In this document: one piece after another, positions 30,166 to 39,372 of the stretch
How positions within the stretch are numbered: position 1 is the stretch's first letter
Layout of the letters: each line of letters begins with the position of its first letter
From: VRUE01 sp045805805
GTDB taxonomy: Bacteria; Actinomycetota; Thermoleophilia; Solirubrobacterales; 70-9
Length of the DNA stretch: 64,000 nucleotides
Direction: 5' to 3'
Assembly: GCA_045805805.1 (NCBI GenBank)
Contig: JBJMKO010000086.1
Location: 30,319-94,318 of the forward strand
Notes under the pieces: model-generated
The model's input: only the letters and a program-made list of their open reading frames with translations
What the model was told of the DNA's origin: nothing
Database searches by the model: none
Position numbers and translations under genes: made by a program

Positions 30166-30181
30166 TGTTCCACATGGAACA
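30166..30181 (+). promoter_or_regulatory. parS-like 16-bp palindrome
   Basis: TGTTCCACATGGAACA differs from the chromosomal parS family TGTTCCACGTGGAACA only at one central base (G to A). It lies in the leader of the 108-aa gene. It could bind a host or phage ParB, or be chance. Confidence 0.4.
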
Positions 30182-30202
30182 TGCGCCGTGTCGCTCATTA
30201 CT

Positions 30203-30213
30203 ACCGCTAAGGT
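30203..30213. promoter_or_regulatory. 11-bp operator-like near-palindrome (ACCGCTAAGGT)
   Basis: Upstream of the gene at 29821-30147. Downstream on the minus strand it continues as CGGTAGTAATG, very similar to the promoter at 15830. Confidence 0.6.
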
Positions 30214-31787
30214 CAACCTTCGCCGGGCATGAACCTGCTGATCAGGTCGTTCTTGCGGGCGATCAGGCGCTCCGCGAGCCGAGCGCGCCCGGTCACGCCG
30301 CCCGGGCCGTAGGCCTCGGTCAGCCCACGGATCTCGCTGTCCGGCAGCACCGCGAGCCGCTTGACGCCAGCTACGAGCGCCTCCTCGGGGATCTTGCCGA
30401 ACACCGACGCAGGCCAGTGGTTCTTGGGATCGCGCAGGCTGTCGATCTCGCCGACCTTGTCGCCGAACGCGCCACCCTTCGGCGAGCCTTGCGCCCGATA
30501 GAGCAGGCTGCCGCCGAGATCGATGCGAATGGCCGCGCCGTCCGGACCCACGAGCAGGTTGTCGTAGCCGATCCCGACCGCGTCCCAATTCGCCAGCCAA
30601 GCATCGGCGACGAAGCCCTCGAAGACGCCTTTGATCTTCCCCGACTTGATCGCCGCCGAATCCTGCTTGACGCCGGGGACGACCTTGGAGGCGAGGCCAA
30701 TATCGCCGTTGTCCTCGACCAGCTTCAATTCCGGCACGCGGATCCCGAGCGCCTCGTAGAGCTTGGCCGCGAGCAGCTCGTTGCGTGCATGCGAGTAGGA
30801 CTTGGGAAACTTGCAATACCAGCGCTGGCCGCCGTCGTCCTCGAAGAAGCCGCCCGGGTTGCTGCCCTTCTGGTGGCCGACCTGCTTCCAGCTGTCCATC
30901 ACCTCGACGGCGTGCGGCTTGCCGAAGCCCGCCAGCGTGGCGACCTTCTTGTCGTAGTGGCTGTTCACCAGATCCGGAACCTCGTCGGCAGGGACGAGGG
31001 AGACGGCCTGCGACTCCCAACCCATGGCCGCAGGAGAGCCGCCGACGCGCTTGGCGCGATAGTAGCGGGTCACGGTCTTGCCGCGCTTGACGTCGCCGAC
31101 AAGGCCGGTGATCGCCACCTTGAGGCCGGACTCCTCGAAGCACTCCTTGATCGCGGCAGCCTGAAACGACAAGTCGTCGTCGGTGTGGCCCTTGGGGAAG
31201 GTGGCCTTGTAACCCGCGAAGCGGTTGGTCGGGTGGATCACCCAGACCCGCCCGTCGTCCTCCTGAACGAGCACCCCCGCCGCAGGCTCAAAGCCCGCCG
31301 GGACTTCCATGCCCGGCTCGTCGAGATCCTCGAGCTGGCCGTCGACATAATCCCAGCCCTCGAGCGTTTTGGGGTGGTCGGTCCACGGCTCGAACGGGAC
31401 GCCATAGAGCGAAGACGGCACCTCGCCGCCGGGGCAGATGGTCACCGACACGCCCGGGTCGTTCCACGCCGCCGGATCGGTCGGCTCGTGGGGATCCCAG
31501 ATCGGCACCTGCTTGCCGAATTCATCAGCCGACGGATGATACACCTTCGGCTCCCTTTTCACGGTCGGATGCTGCTGAACGTAGGGCTTGCCGCCGGACA
31601 TGCCGGAGAACAGCGACGGCTGGTGGCTCGTGCCGCTCATCAGCTTGTCGAAGAACGGCAGGTGCGACTTCGGCTTGCCCTTCTTCGACTCGTCGGCCTT
31701 TTTCGACTTGTGGTTGTCGTAGCCCTTCACCGGCTTCCCGCCACGGAAGTAGCCCGGCACCCACGACTTGAGCAGCGCGAGCCTCAT
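30213..31787 (-). CDS. Nudix plus kinase-like protein (524 aa)
   Basis: ATG 31787 by ATGA coupling with the upstream gene. Residues 168-222 form a Nudix domain; the box KGHTDDDLSFQAAAIKECFEES lacks the first Glu (Leu206) and has Lys for Arg, but keeps EE(218-219). Residues about 295-520 are a kinase-like fold: Lys326 (YCKF), Glu337 (ARNELL), Asp402 and Asn410 (NWDAVG, YDN) and Asp423 (RIDLGG), close to HipA or PI-kinase-like enzymes. The N-terminal 100 residues are Lys/Pro-rich with no known fold. It shares the kinase domain with the adjacent giant protein and may be a virion-packaged effector (inference). Confidence 0.75.
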   Translation of the reverse strand: MRLALLKSWVPGYFRGGKPVKGYDNHKSKKADESKKGKPKSHLPFFDKLMSGTSHQPSLFSGMSGGKPYVQQHPTVKREPKVYHPSADEFGKQVPIWDPHEPTDPAAWNDPGVSVTICPGGEVPSSLYGVPFEPWTDHPKTLEGWDYVDGQLEDLDEPGMEVPAGFEPAAGVLVQEDDGRVWVIHPTNRFAGYKATFPKGHTDDDLSFQAAAIKECFEESGLKVAITGLVGDVKRGKTVTRYYRAKRVGGSPAAMGWESQAVSLVPADEVPDLVNSHYDKKVATLAGFGKPHAVEVMDSWKQVGHQKGSNPGGFFEDDGGQRWYCKFPKSYSHARNELLAAKLYEALGIRVPELKLVEDNGDIGLASKVVPGVKQDSAAIKSGKIKGVFEGFVADAWLANWDAVGIGYDNLLVGPDGAAIRIDLGGSLLYRAQGSPKGGAFGDKVGEIDSLRDPKNHWPASVFGKIPEEALVAGVKRLAVLPDSEIRGLTEAYGPGGVTGRARLAERLIARKNDLISRFMPGEG

Positions 31788-32278
31788 TTCGGAATGTTCC
31801 CCGTCCCCATGATCCGGCCCGCAACGTCGACGCACAGCCGCGCGATGTGCGGCTTGGCGGCGTCCTCGGTCAGCCGATCGGTCTCGACCTCCTCCGACAC
31901 GGCGACCAGCTGGGCCGCCAGCCACATGAACAGCGCCGTGCCGGAGTCGCCATATTCGGCGGTCTCGGCGGGCAGGAGCAGGCGCAGGGTCACCCCGAGG
32001 CGGCGCTCGTCGTTCCACGGCTGCGGTGCCCACGTCGGGTCGCGCCCGAGGATGATATCGCCGCACCGCTTCGCATCGAGCCGCATCAGGGAGAGCGGGT
32101 CCTTGGCGATCGCGTCCCCGGCGTGCCACTTGGCCCGGGTCAGGAAAACACCCCCGGCGAACTCGTTGACCATCCTCGAGACGTCCGACAGCAGCGCGAG
32201 CGAATGGCCCGAGCGCCGCCCGACATTGAGGTGGTCGAGATAGAGCGCGCCACCGGGCTGGTCGACGAAGGTGGTCAT
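31784..32278 (-). CDS. Hypothetical protein between the kinase proteins (164 aa)
   Basis: ATGA couples it to both neighbours, so its start is at 32278. It is an alpha/beta protein with a DLxGRDPTWAPQPW-type loop around residue 80 and helices at the C-terminus. It has no recognised family. Its conserved position between the two kinase-domain proteins suggests a partner or chaperone. Confidence 0.65.
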   Translation of the reverse strand: MTTFVDQPGGALYLDHLNVGRRSGHSLALLSDVSRMVNEFAGGVFLTRAKWHAGDAIAKDPLSLMRLDAKRCGDIILGRDPTWAPQPWNDERRLGVTLRLLLPAETAEYGDSGTALFMWLAAQLVAVSEEVETDRLTEDAAKPHIARLCVDVAGRIMGTGNIPK

Positions 32279-35200
32279 GAAACGGCCTCTTTGAGATTGT
32301 CGACGTAGGTCTGGTCGGGCGGCAGCATCAGCACTTCCAGCTCGAGGCGCTGCTTGCTCCCGCCATAGCCCTTCCCAGCGACCATCTTGCGCGAGAGAAC
32401 CATGAACCGAGCGCCCGGCAAAGTTGTAATCTCCTGCTCGCCCGAAAACTTGCTCGAGCCGAAGGTGTCCATGGCCTTCGCGCCCTTGGCGTAGTGGATA
32501 ATGACGCGGTGATTGCCGAAGCCCTGCGTGCCCTCCGCCGACCGCGAGCAGCACATCGAACCCGGATTCTGGAAGACCAACCCCTCCGGCTGATGCAGGA
32601 TCTGATGCACCATCGTGTCCGGCATGTTGATCCACTTGTAGATCGTGAAACCCTCTTGGTGCTCCGAAGCATGGGCGTAGAGGCCGGTCAGCACTTCTCG
32701 GCAGTTCTGGCCTTGGTTGTCGGTCAGCTTGCCGTCGCGGTAGGGCTGGTTGGCCGAGCCGGATCCCTGCACAGACGAGAGAAACTTGCGGACCATCGTC
32801 GGCAGCTTGTTCCACTTGTCGTAGGCCAGCGCCTTCGCCGCCGAGGTGATCGACTTGAACACCGCCACCGGCTGGAAGTGCGCCGGGTTGGCGACCGTGC
32901 CGAGCGCGATCCAGAAGCCGAGGCGCTGGTTGGGCGGGACCGACGCGACCGAGTGTCCATATTTGAACGGCTTGAACGCGGTCGACAGCTGGGCGATCGT
33001 GTCCGCCGCTTTGCCGCTGAAGGCCTTGAGCGGCTCCGGCGGGTTGGCGATGACGTCGAGGAAGGTGACGACCGAGTCATAGTAGGACTTGACGTGGGCC
33101 GACGGGTGCTCGGCCATGGTCTTCGGTTCGCCGATCGGCGCTCCGGTTTCCTTCTCGACCGGCTGGAAGCGATACTTTTTCAGGGCAACCAGATCGCCCT
33201 TGAGCGCGAAGTCGAAGATTGCCTTCTCGTCGGCGATATTCTGGGCGACGTAGGGCTTGTCGGAAATGGCCTTGCCGCTGCCACTCCAATTCATGAAGTC
33301 ATGCGGCTCGGGCAGGTCCGACGGCTTGACCGGCAGCGCGCGCGGATCCAGCTTCTTCTTCTTCGACTTGACGAGCGGCTGATCGTCGCCGCCCTTTTTC
33401 ACCTTGGCCGCGACCTTCGGGAACTTGGACTCGAGATGCGCCTTGCGCGCGAGCAGCGTCTTGGCGAGCGCAGCCTTCTCGGTATCGTCGCCCGGGCCGT
33501 GCTCCTGCACCATCTGCTCGATCGCCGAATCGGGGATCGAGAGCACCTTTTCAGCCGACGCCTGAAGGTCGGCCTGACTGATCTTTCCGAAGACCTTGGC
33601 GGTTCGCGCGTTGACGTTCGGATCGCGCATGGTGTCCAGCTCGATCACCTCCGCGCCGAACGCGGTCTTCTTGCCGCCAGCGCCGCCGTAGAGCAACGCG
33701 CCGCCCGGATCGATGCGAACGGCCTTGCCGTTGAGGAACAGGATGTTGTCCCACCCCTTGCCCGACGCCGGGTTGTTTCCGACGACGTCCCAATTGGCGA
33801 GCCACGCGTCCGCGACGAAGCCGGAGAGCAGACCATCGCCCTTGCCCGCCTCGAGCGCGGCCTTGTCCTGCACCGCGCCCTTCACGACACGGCTGGCGAG
33901 GCCGATCTTGCCGTCTCGGCTGACCAGCTTGACCTCAGGCACCGGCACCCCGGCAGCGTCGTAGAGCTTGTTCGCCAGCAGCTCGTTGCGCGCGACCTTC
34001 GCGCCGCCCGCCGGGAACTTGCAATACCATTCGTCGCCGTCGGGATCCTTGAAGGTGCCGCCCTCGTTGAAGCCGCCCTGCCCGCCGGTCTTCGCCCAGC
34101 CGTTGATCGACTCCACGCCCGGCGGAACAGGCTTCGCCGGGGCGGGCTGGTGCGCAGGCTGCGCTGCGCCAGCGAACGGGCTTTCCGGGGCGAGCGGTTT
34201 GCTGGACAGGAAGGCGTCCTGCACCTTCTCGGCGTGCTCGAGCCAGTTGAGCGCATGCGCGACGTTGTGACCAGCCGACCCTACGACTCCGACCCACTCC
34301 CCGGCTTTGCCGATATCGGTCTTCTTCGCGTAGCCGATCCACTTGCCGCCGAGGTTGCCGAAGGGGCCGAAGGCGGGGATCGACAGGTTCACATTGGGGA
34401 GGCCGTTCTTGGTGGTGGCGACCTTCTTCCACCGCTTTTCGATCGGCGTGCCGCCAACCTTGGTATCCTTCGCCAGCTCGGCGAGCGTGGCCTTGAGCGC
34501 GCTGGAGGTGATCGAATCCGGCACCGGGCACAGCTTGACCATCGCCTCCTCGAGCGAGGCCTTCACCCAATGGCCGTTTTTCAGGATCAGCCAGCCCTTG
34601 GCTCCGGGCTTGATATCGCCCTCGTGCGGGCCGTCGTCGGTCGCCTGCGGATTGCCGTAGGCGTCCTCGATGTGCGGCTGCAGCTCGTCGCCTATGCCGT
34701 CGACGCCCTGTGGCAGGTTCTTGCCGAGCGGCGAATCCGGGTTGACCGGCTGCCACGTCTCACCCTGATTGGTCGAGAGAAGCCAGCCGACGCCGTCGAA
34801 ATCACGCTTGAACAAGACGAGGCCGGGTGCGGACTTTGGCGTGTAGACAGTGCCGTCGGCCCCGAACGGGACGACCTTGTTGCCATTTATGTCAACACCC
34901 TTGTCGAGCGCCGTCGCCCAATGGCTCGAGGCCTTCGCCCAGACGCCTTGGTTGTTCGAGAGCCACCCGCTGTTCTGGGACCATTTGAAAGCGACCTTCT
35001 TGCCGGTCGACAGGACCGCCTCGTAGATCTTGCCATCGTTGAGCGCTCCGAACGATTGCTGGGCAGCCGCGACCGACGCGGAGTAGGATGCCTTCGCGCT
35101 GGGGATGGTGATTGCGCCGTCTTGCACGAAATCGGTCTTGTAGCCCTTCGCCTGCTTGGCCGCCGCCGCCGCCGTGGCGGCCTCGTAGGCGGCCTTGGCG

Positions 35201-37362
35201 TTGGCATGCTTGTAGGTCTTCGACTGCGGGTTGGCCGCGCCGATCTTGCCCCACGTCGTCGTCGCGGTCGCCTTCATCGGGTCGGCCGTCACCTGCCAGA
35301 ACTTGTTGGAGCCGCCGCCGACGAAGGTCAGTTTGTGGTCGTAGATGAAATTCGTGGCGATCGGGTCGCCCTCGTCCTCGGCGGCGGTCTGGGACTCGAG
35401 CTGCTGGGCAAGCACCTTCGAGTAGACGCCGTTCAGATCCTCGATCAGATCATTCACCTGCGCCGGGGCGTAGCCGTAGGTCTTGGCCGTTTCCTTGACC
35501 TTGGCGAGCGTCGACTCGATGACCGAGGCACCCTTGCCCGACGCCGCCTGCTGCAGCATCTGCACGACGACATTGGCCAGCGGCGAAGCGGGCTGAATGG
35601 CGTGCTGGTTGAAGAACGAGACCGTGGCCGCGTTGTCGAGCGTCCAGTGGCCGTCCTTGAGCGTGAGCACGCCGCCGACGCCCTGCTTGGTGTCGCCCTC
35701 CTGCGGCCCCGGGATCTCGGCGTCGTTGAGCATCTTCTCGAGCGAGGCCAGTTCGGGCGGGTGAAGCCCCTTCTTCTGCAGCCACTGCTGGATTCGCTCG
35801 GCAGAGGCGAAGTCCTTGAAGTCCGGCTCCTCGTCGCCCTCGGCGAAGGTGCCGACTTGGTAGAGGCCGCCGCCCATGGCGTCGATCGGGTCGAGCGCAA
35901 CGATGTAGTAGAGGGTGCCGTCCGGACCGGTGGCAGTCATGGTCGGGTTGCCGGACATGCCGGGATCCGACGCGCTATACTGCCACTGGCCGTCGTCCGG
36001 CTGCGGGGCCTCGTCGTCGACCTGCTCGAGCGGGCCGCTGCCGATGCCATACTTCTGACCTTGGTCGAGGGCCGCCACCATCTGGTCGTTGGCAACCGGC
36101 TCCCACTTCGGATCCTTGGTGTCCTTGTATTTGAACAACCACTGGCCGTCCTCGAACTTGAGAACATAGGAACCGCCGTCGTAGACCTTACCAGCGTTCT
36201 GCTCGCCGAAGCCCTTGGTCGGGTCGGTCACGACGACGAGCGGCTTCTTGAGCACCGGGTGCTGGCCCTCGCCGAGATCCTTCTCCCACTCGGCGTTGTT
36301 GACCTTGCCCCAGCCCGAGCCATTCCAGACGGCCCACTTGCCGTCCTCGAACTTGAACTTCGACTGCCCGTTGGGCGTGCCGACGGCCTGCCCCTCGTGC
36401 TGCTGACCGAAGTGAGGAGCCTTGGGCGGCGGAGCCTCGGCCATTTCGATTCCGGCCTTGGCCGCGCCCTGATCGAGCAGCTCGTTGATCTTCTCGAGCG
36501 ACAGCTTGTTGCCCGACTTCTTCACGGCGCTCTTGATCGCCTTCATCTTCGCGTCGTCCGCGAGCGCGACGAAGGCCTCCATTTCCGACGGCGACGGCGA
36601 CTTGCCCGCCGCCAGCTTCTTGGTCAGCGTCGAGATCTTCGCGGCGGCGGTCGCCTCCGCCTGCATCTGCTTCGCCAGATCGACGACGGCCTGCAGCTTC
36701 TCGACCGAGTTCTTGAACGACCCCCAGACCTTCAAGTCGTCCGAAAGCTTCTTCCACGCGAGGTAGGGGTAATGCATGCCCGGTGGCTTCGAGCCGATCT
36801 CGAGCAGCTTCTGGTGCGCGATCGCCAGCTCGTCCGGCGACGGCCCGGCGGGCACGGCGGCCTCGGGCGCAGCCGGGAGCGCGGTCGCGCCGAGCAGCTC
36901 CTGCACCTTATCATCGCCGATCGCCGCCTTGGCGTCGTCGAGGATCTTGGCGGCCTTGGCCGGGTCCGCCTCTTTCAGCTCGTTGAACGCCGCGATGTTC
37001 GCCGCCTTCGGCTTCACGCCCGCGAGCAGCTCCTTCTTGAACACCGACACCTGCGCCGCCTTCGACGCGGCGGTCTGGATGTTCTGCGCGCTCGAGAGGA
37101 TATGCGCGTGCTGGTGTTCTGCGGGCAGATCCTTGAAGCCCGGCACCTTGGACAGTTTTTTCAGCGCCTCTTTGTGGGAGTGGCTGCTCTTGCCCGAGAG
37201 AACCGCCTGCGCGTTGGGGTTGTAATTGACGTGCTTGTAGTGCGCCGGAACGTAGGTGCCGTCGGCCCGGGTGTAAGCCGGGACGAGGATCTCCTTCTTC
37301 GACAGCGCCTTGAGCAACAGCCGATGGCCGGACAGGCGGCGGAGCAGGCTGGTGTCGAACAT
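32275..37362 (-). CDS. Giant WGR/kinase-like/ADP-ribosyltransferase protein (1695 aa)
   Basis: Modular polyvalent-like protein behind a late element. Residues 1-90: N-terminus MFDTSLLRRLSGHRLLLKAL and the ...TRADGTYVPAHYKHV motif. 90-670: repeated 'D/N-G-x-W' beta modules (for example near 340, 405, 457, 571). About 680-745: a WGR domain (FWQVTADP..., TTTWGKIGAANPQSKTYKHA), the DNA/PARP-associated fold. About 1085-1315: kinase-like domain with Lys1115, Glu1127, Asp1192, Asp1205/Asn1206 and Asp1218. C-terminus: ADP-ribosyltransferase-like pattern with SMCCSRS (1602-1608) and E-Q-E (1642-1644); the usual beta1 Arg is Lys (IYKWINM). It is a candidate for an injected virion enzyme acting like T4 Alt; function inferred. 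Confidence 0.75.
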   Translation of the reverse strand: MFDTSLLRRLSGHRLLLKALSKKEILVPAYTRADGTYVPAHYKHVNYNPNAQAVLSGKSSHSHKEALKKLSKVPGFKDLPAEHQHAHILSSAQNIQTAASKAAQVSVFKKELLAGVKPKAANIAAFNELKEADPAKAAKILDDAKAAIGDDKVQELLGATALPAAPEAAVPAGPSPDELAIAHQKLLEIGSKPPGMHYPYLAWKKLSDDLKVWGSFKNSVEKLQAVVDLAKQMQAEATAAAKISTLTKKLAAGKSPSPSEMEAFVALADDAKMKAIKSAVKKSGNKLSLEKINELLDQGAAKAGIEMAEAPPPKAPHFGQQHEGQAVGTPNGQSKFKFEDGKWAVWNGSGWGKVNNAEWEKDLGEGQHPVLKKPLVVVTDPTKGFGEQNAGKVYDGGSYVLKFEDGQWLFKYKDTKDPKWEPVANDQMVAALDQGQKYGIGSGPLEQVDDEAPQPDDGQWQYSASDPGMSGNPTMTATGPDGTLYYIVALDPIDAMGGGLYQVGTFAEGDEEPDFKDFASAERIQQWLQKKGLHPPELASLEKMLNDAEIPGPQEGDTKQGVGGVLTLKDGHWTLDNAATVSFFNQHAIQPASPLANVVVQMLQQAASGKGASVIESTLAKVKETAKTYGYAPAQVNDLIEDLNGVYSKVLAQQLESQTAAEDEGDPIATNFIYDHKLTFVGGGSNKFWQVTADPMKATATTTWGKIGAANPQSKTYKHANAKAAYEAATAAAAAKQAKGYKTDFVQDGAITIPSAKASYSASVAAAQQSFGALNDGKIYEAVLSTGKKVAFKWSQNSGWLSNNQGVWAKASSHWATALDKGVDINGNKVVPFGADGTVYTPKSAPGLVLFKRDFDGVGWLLSTNQGETWQPVNPDSPLGKNLPQGVDGIGDELQPHIEDAYGNPQATDDGPHEGDIKPGAKGWLILKNGHWVKASLEEAMVKLCPVPDSITSSALKATLAELAKDTKVGGTPIEKRWKKVATTKNGLPNVNLSIPAFGPFGNLGGKWIGYAKKTDIGKAGEWVGVVGSAGHNVAHALNWLEHAEKVQDAFLSSKPLAPESPFAGAAQPAHQPAPAKPVPPGVESINGWAKTGGQGGFNEGGTFKDPDGDEWYCKFPAGGAKVARNELLANKLYDAAGVPVPEVKLVSRDGKIGLASRVVKGAVQDKAALEAGKGDGLLSGFVADAWLANWDVVGNNPASGKGWDNILFLNGKAVRIDPGGALLYGGAGGKKTAFGAEVIELDTMRDPNVNARTAKVFGKISQADLQASAEKVLSIPDSAIEQMVQEHGPGDDTEKAALAKTLLARKAHLESKFPKVAAKVKKGGDDQPLVKSKKKKLDPRALPVKPSDLPEPHDFMNWSGSGKAISDKPYVAQNIADEKAIFDFALKGDLVALKKYRFQPVEKETGAPIGEPKTMAEHPSAHVKSYYDSVVTFLDVIANPPEPLKAFSGKAADTIAQLSTAFKPFKYGHSVASVPPNQRLGFWIALGTVANPAHFQPVAVFKSITSAAKALAYDKWNKLPTMVRKFLSSVQGSGSANQPYRDGKLTDNQGQNCREVLTGLYAHASEHQEGFTIYKWINMPDTMVHQILHQPEGLVFQNPGSMCCSRSAEGTQGFGNHRVIIHYAKGAKAMDTFGSSKFSGEQEITTLPGARFMVLSRKMVAGKGYGGSKQRLELEVLMLPPDQTYVDNLKEAVS

Positions 37363-37403
37363 GCGGCGGTCTGCCCCCTCGGCTGGTCGAAGACGACAGA
37401 GCC

Positions 37404-37412
37404 GTCACGACC
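37404..37412 (-). promoter_or_regulatory. Late-type element GGTCGTGAC upstream of the giant protein
   Basis: Minus-strand GGTCGTGACGGCTCT, 41 nt before ATG 37362. It separates the early methyltransferase operon from the late block. Confidence 0.65.
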
Positions 37413-37427
37413 CGCCGAAGGGAAGCC

Positions 37428-38822
37428 TTAACGCTGCTCGGGGAGCGCCTCGGCGAAGCGCTCGAGGGGAAACAGCTCGCCGGTCTCGGCGTGAGACGGG
37501 ACGATTCCGGTGAACATATGGAAGCGCCGACAGATCACGTCGACATACTTCGGTTCCAGCTCCATCATTCGCGCTTTGCGCGCAGTCATTTCGCACGCGA
37601 TCAGCGTGGACCCGGAGCCGCCGAACAAGTCGAGCACGGTCTGCCCCGAGAGCGAAGAATTCATGATCGATCGTTCGATCAGCGCCACCGGCTTGACTGT
37701 CGGATGCAGCTCGTTCTTCTTGGTTTTGTCGATATCCCAGACCGACGGCACGCCATATTCCATGACGTCCGCCTGCCCCTTCGGCCCCCGGAAGAAATGC
37801 AGCTCGGTCCAGCCATAGAGGACCGACTGATAATCGTCGATGAAGCCATAGACCAGCGGCTCATATTGCGACTTATAGTCGCTGTTCGAGAGGTTGATGT
37901 TGTTCTTCCGCCAGATGATCAGGTTCCGCCAGTGGAGGCCGGAATCGGTGACTGCCCGCATGATCCACTCGATGCCGAGCCGGTAGAACGAGATGTAGAA
38001 CGCCCCCTTGCACTTCGCCTTGATCATCGACGCAATGTCGCGGAGGAAGCGCTCGCCCTGCTCCTTGGTCATTTTGTCGTTGGTGATCGCCTCGTGGCGC
38101 TGGCGCTTCTCGCCATGCGTGCCGATCGCCCCGGTGAAGTCCATCAGGTAGGGCGGGTCGGTCCAGACCATGTCGGCTTTGACCTCCGGGCCGTCGAGCA
38201 GCCGCTCGACGTGCTCGAAGTTGGTCGCATCGCCGCACATGACGCGGTGATCGCCGCAGATCCAGACGTCGCCGAGCGTGGACACAACGTCGACCACCAC
38301 ACTCGGCAAATCGTCCGGATCGCAATTCGCATCGCCAGCCTTCGGGTCAAGCAGATCATCGATCTCGGTCGGAAGGAAGCCGGTCAGGCCAAGGTCGAAG
38401 TCCAGATCGCGCAGCTCGAGCAGTTCATGCTTGAGCATTTCGACGTCCCAGCCCGCGTTGAGCGCCAGCTTGTTGTCGGCGAGCACATAGGCCCGGCGCT
38501 GCGGCTCCGACCAGCCGGTGCAATCGATCGCCGGGACGTGGTTCGCCGGGATATCCGCGCCGGAGGGCGTCTTGATGACGTGCCCCTCCTTATACAGCTC
38601 GAGCGCGGCCATAAGCCGACCATGGCCCGCAACGACCGTGTGGCATTCCGCGAAGTCGGCAAGGATCGGATTCGTCCAGCCGAACTCGAGCATCGACTGC
38701 TTGATCTGGCGAACCTGCTCTGGCGAGTGCGTCCGGGCATTGTTCGAATAGGGCGCGAGCAGAGACGCCGCGACAATGTGAACCTTGAACACGTCGTCTT
38801 TGGGGGTGGTTTGCTTATTCAC
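37428..38822 (-). CDS. ParB-domain DNA N6/N4 methyltransferase
   Basis: A 464-aa protein: residues about 12-130 are a ParB-like nuclease/N-terminal domain (NNARTHSPEQVRQI, VVAGHGRLMAAL), and residues 180-460 a DNA adenine or cytosine-N4 methyltransferase with DPPY (about 225) and FGGSGST (about 400). Such ParB-MTases are common in phages and probably protect DNA from host restriction. GTG start coupled to the previous gene (GTGAATAA). No restriction endonuclease is nearby, so it is likely an orphan protective enzyme. Confidence 0.9.
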   Translation of the reverse strand: MNKQTTPKDDVFKVHIVAASLLAPYSNNARTHSPEQVRQIKQSMLEFGWTNPILADFAECHTVVAGHGRLMAALELYKEGHVIKTPSGADIPANHVPAIDCTGWSEPQRRAYVLADNKLALNAGWDVEMLKHELLELRDLDFDLGLTGFLPTEIDDLLDPKAGDANCDPDDLPSVVVDVVSTLGDVWICGDHRVMCGDATNFEHVERLLDGPEVKADMVWTDPPYLMDFTGAIGTHGEKRQRHEAITNDKMTKEQGERFLRDIASMIKAKCKGAFYISFYRLGIEWIMRAVTDSGLHWRNLIIWRKNNINLSNSDYKSQYEPLVYGFIDDYQSVLYGWTELHFFRGPKGQADVMEYGVPSVWDIDKTKKNELHPTVKPVALIERSIMNSSLSGQTVLDLFGGSGSTLIACEMTARKARMMELEPKYVDVICRRFHMFTGIVPSHAETGELFPLERFAEALPEQR

Positions 38823-39372
38823 GCTCGTCTCTCGGGCTTGGAGGAATGACTTGGAAGACGATCGTCGGGTCTCCGTCGAGGCCCCACGCCTTCCGCTCTG
38901 AGGCCTGCACGATCGACAGCGTCTCCGCCGAGATCTTCGCCAGCTTGGCCTTGTTGAAATCGCTCTCGTTGAGCGCAGCGTAGATCCGCTGTCGGGGTAG
39001 GTTCAGCTCGCGGCGGTGCCGATCAAGCACGGCGGCCCGCTGCTCGATCGCCGCATGCTTCGACAGCGGCAGCGGCTCGCCGGGCAGGGCGGGAACCGAG
39101 GTGTCTTGTGCCTGCGGCGGATGCGGCGCTCTTGCCGACTTCTGGTCAGCCCGCTCCGCGATCTTCTTCTGGATCTCGGGACTCTTCGTATCGACCCGCG
39201 TCCACGTCTCACGCTTGGCGCGCTGGCCGATCGCCTGCCCGGTCGGCTGGCCGCCAAGGCGCTTCGAGAGCGTGGCGAAGGTCATCGCCGCATCAGCTTC
39301 CCAAACGGCGCGAATCTTCTTCCACTCTTCCGGGAGAATGATCCGCTTGGGAGTCTTCGGTGTCTTGGCCAT
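38815..39372 (-). CDS. HTH protein, putative small-terminase-like or regulator (185 aa)
   Basis: Start at ATG 39372 by ATGA coupling; the upstream frame is shadow. Residues about 12-75 (WKKIRAVWEADAAMTFATLS, LGGQPTGQAIGQRAKRETW) form a helix-turn-helix pattern like phage small terminases or DUF1804 proteins. The middle is Pro/Ala-rich and the C-terminus helical. It could be the small terminase, but it sits with the methyltransferase, away from the terminase large subunit, so a transcriptional role is equally possible. Confidence 0.5.
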   Translation of the reverse strand: MAKTPKTPKRIILPEEWKKIRAVWEADAAMTFATLSKRLGGQPTGQAIGQRAKRETWTRVDTKSPEIQKKIAERADQKSARAPHPPQAQDTSVPALPGEPLPLSKHAAIEQRAAVLDRHRRELNLPRQRIYAALNESDFNKAKLAKISAETLSIVQASERKAWGLDGDPTIVFQVIPPSPRDERE

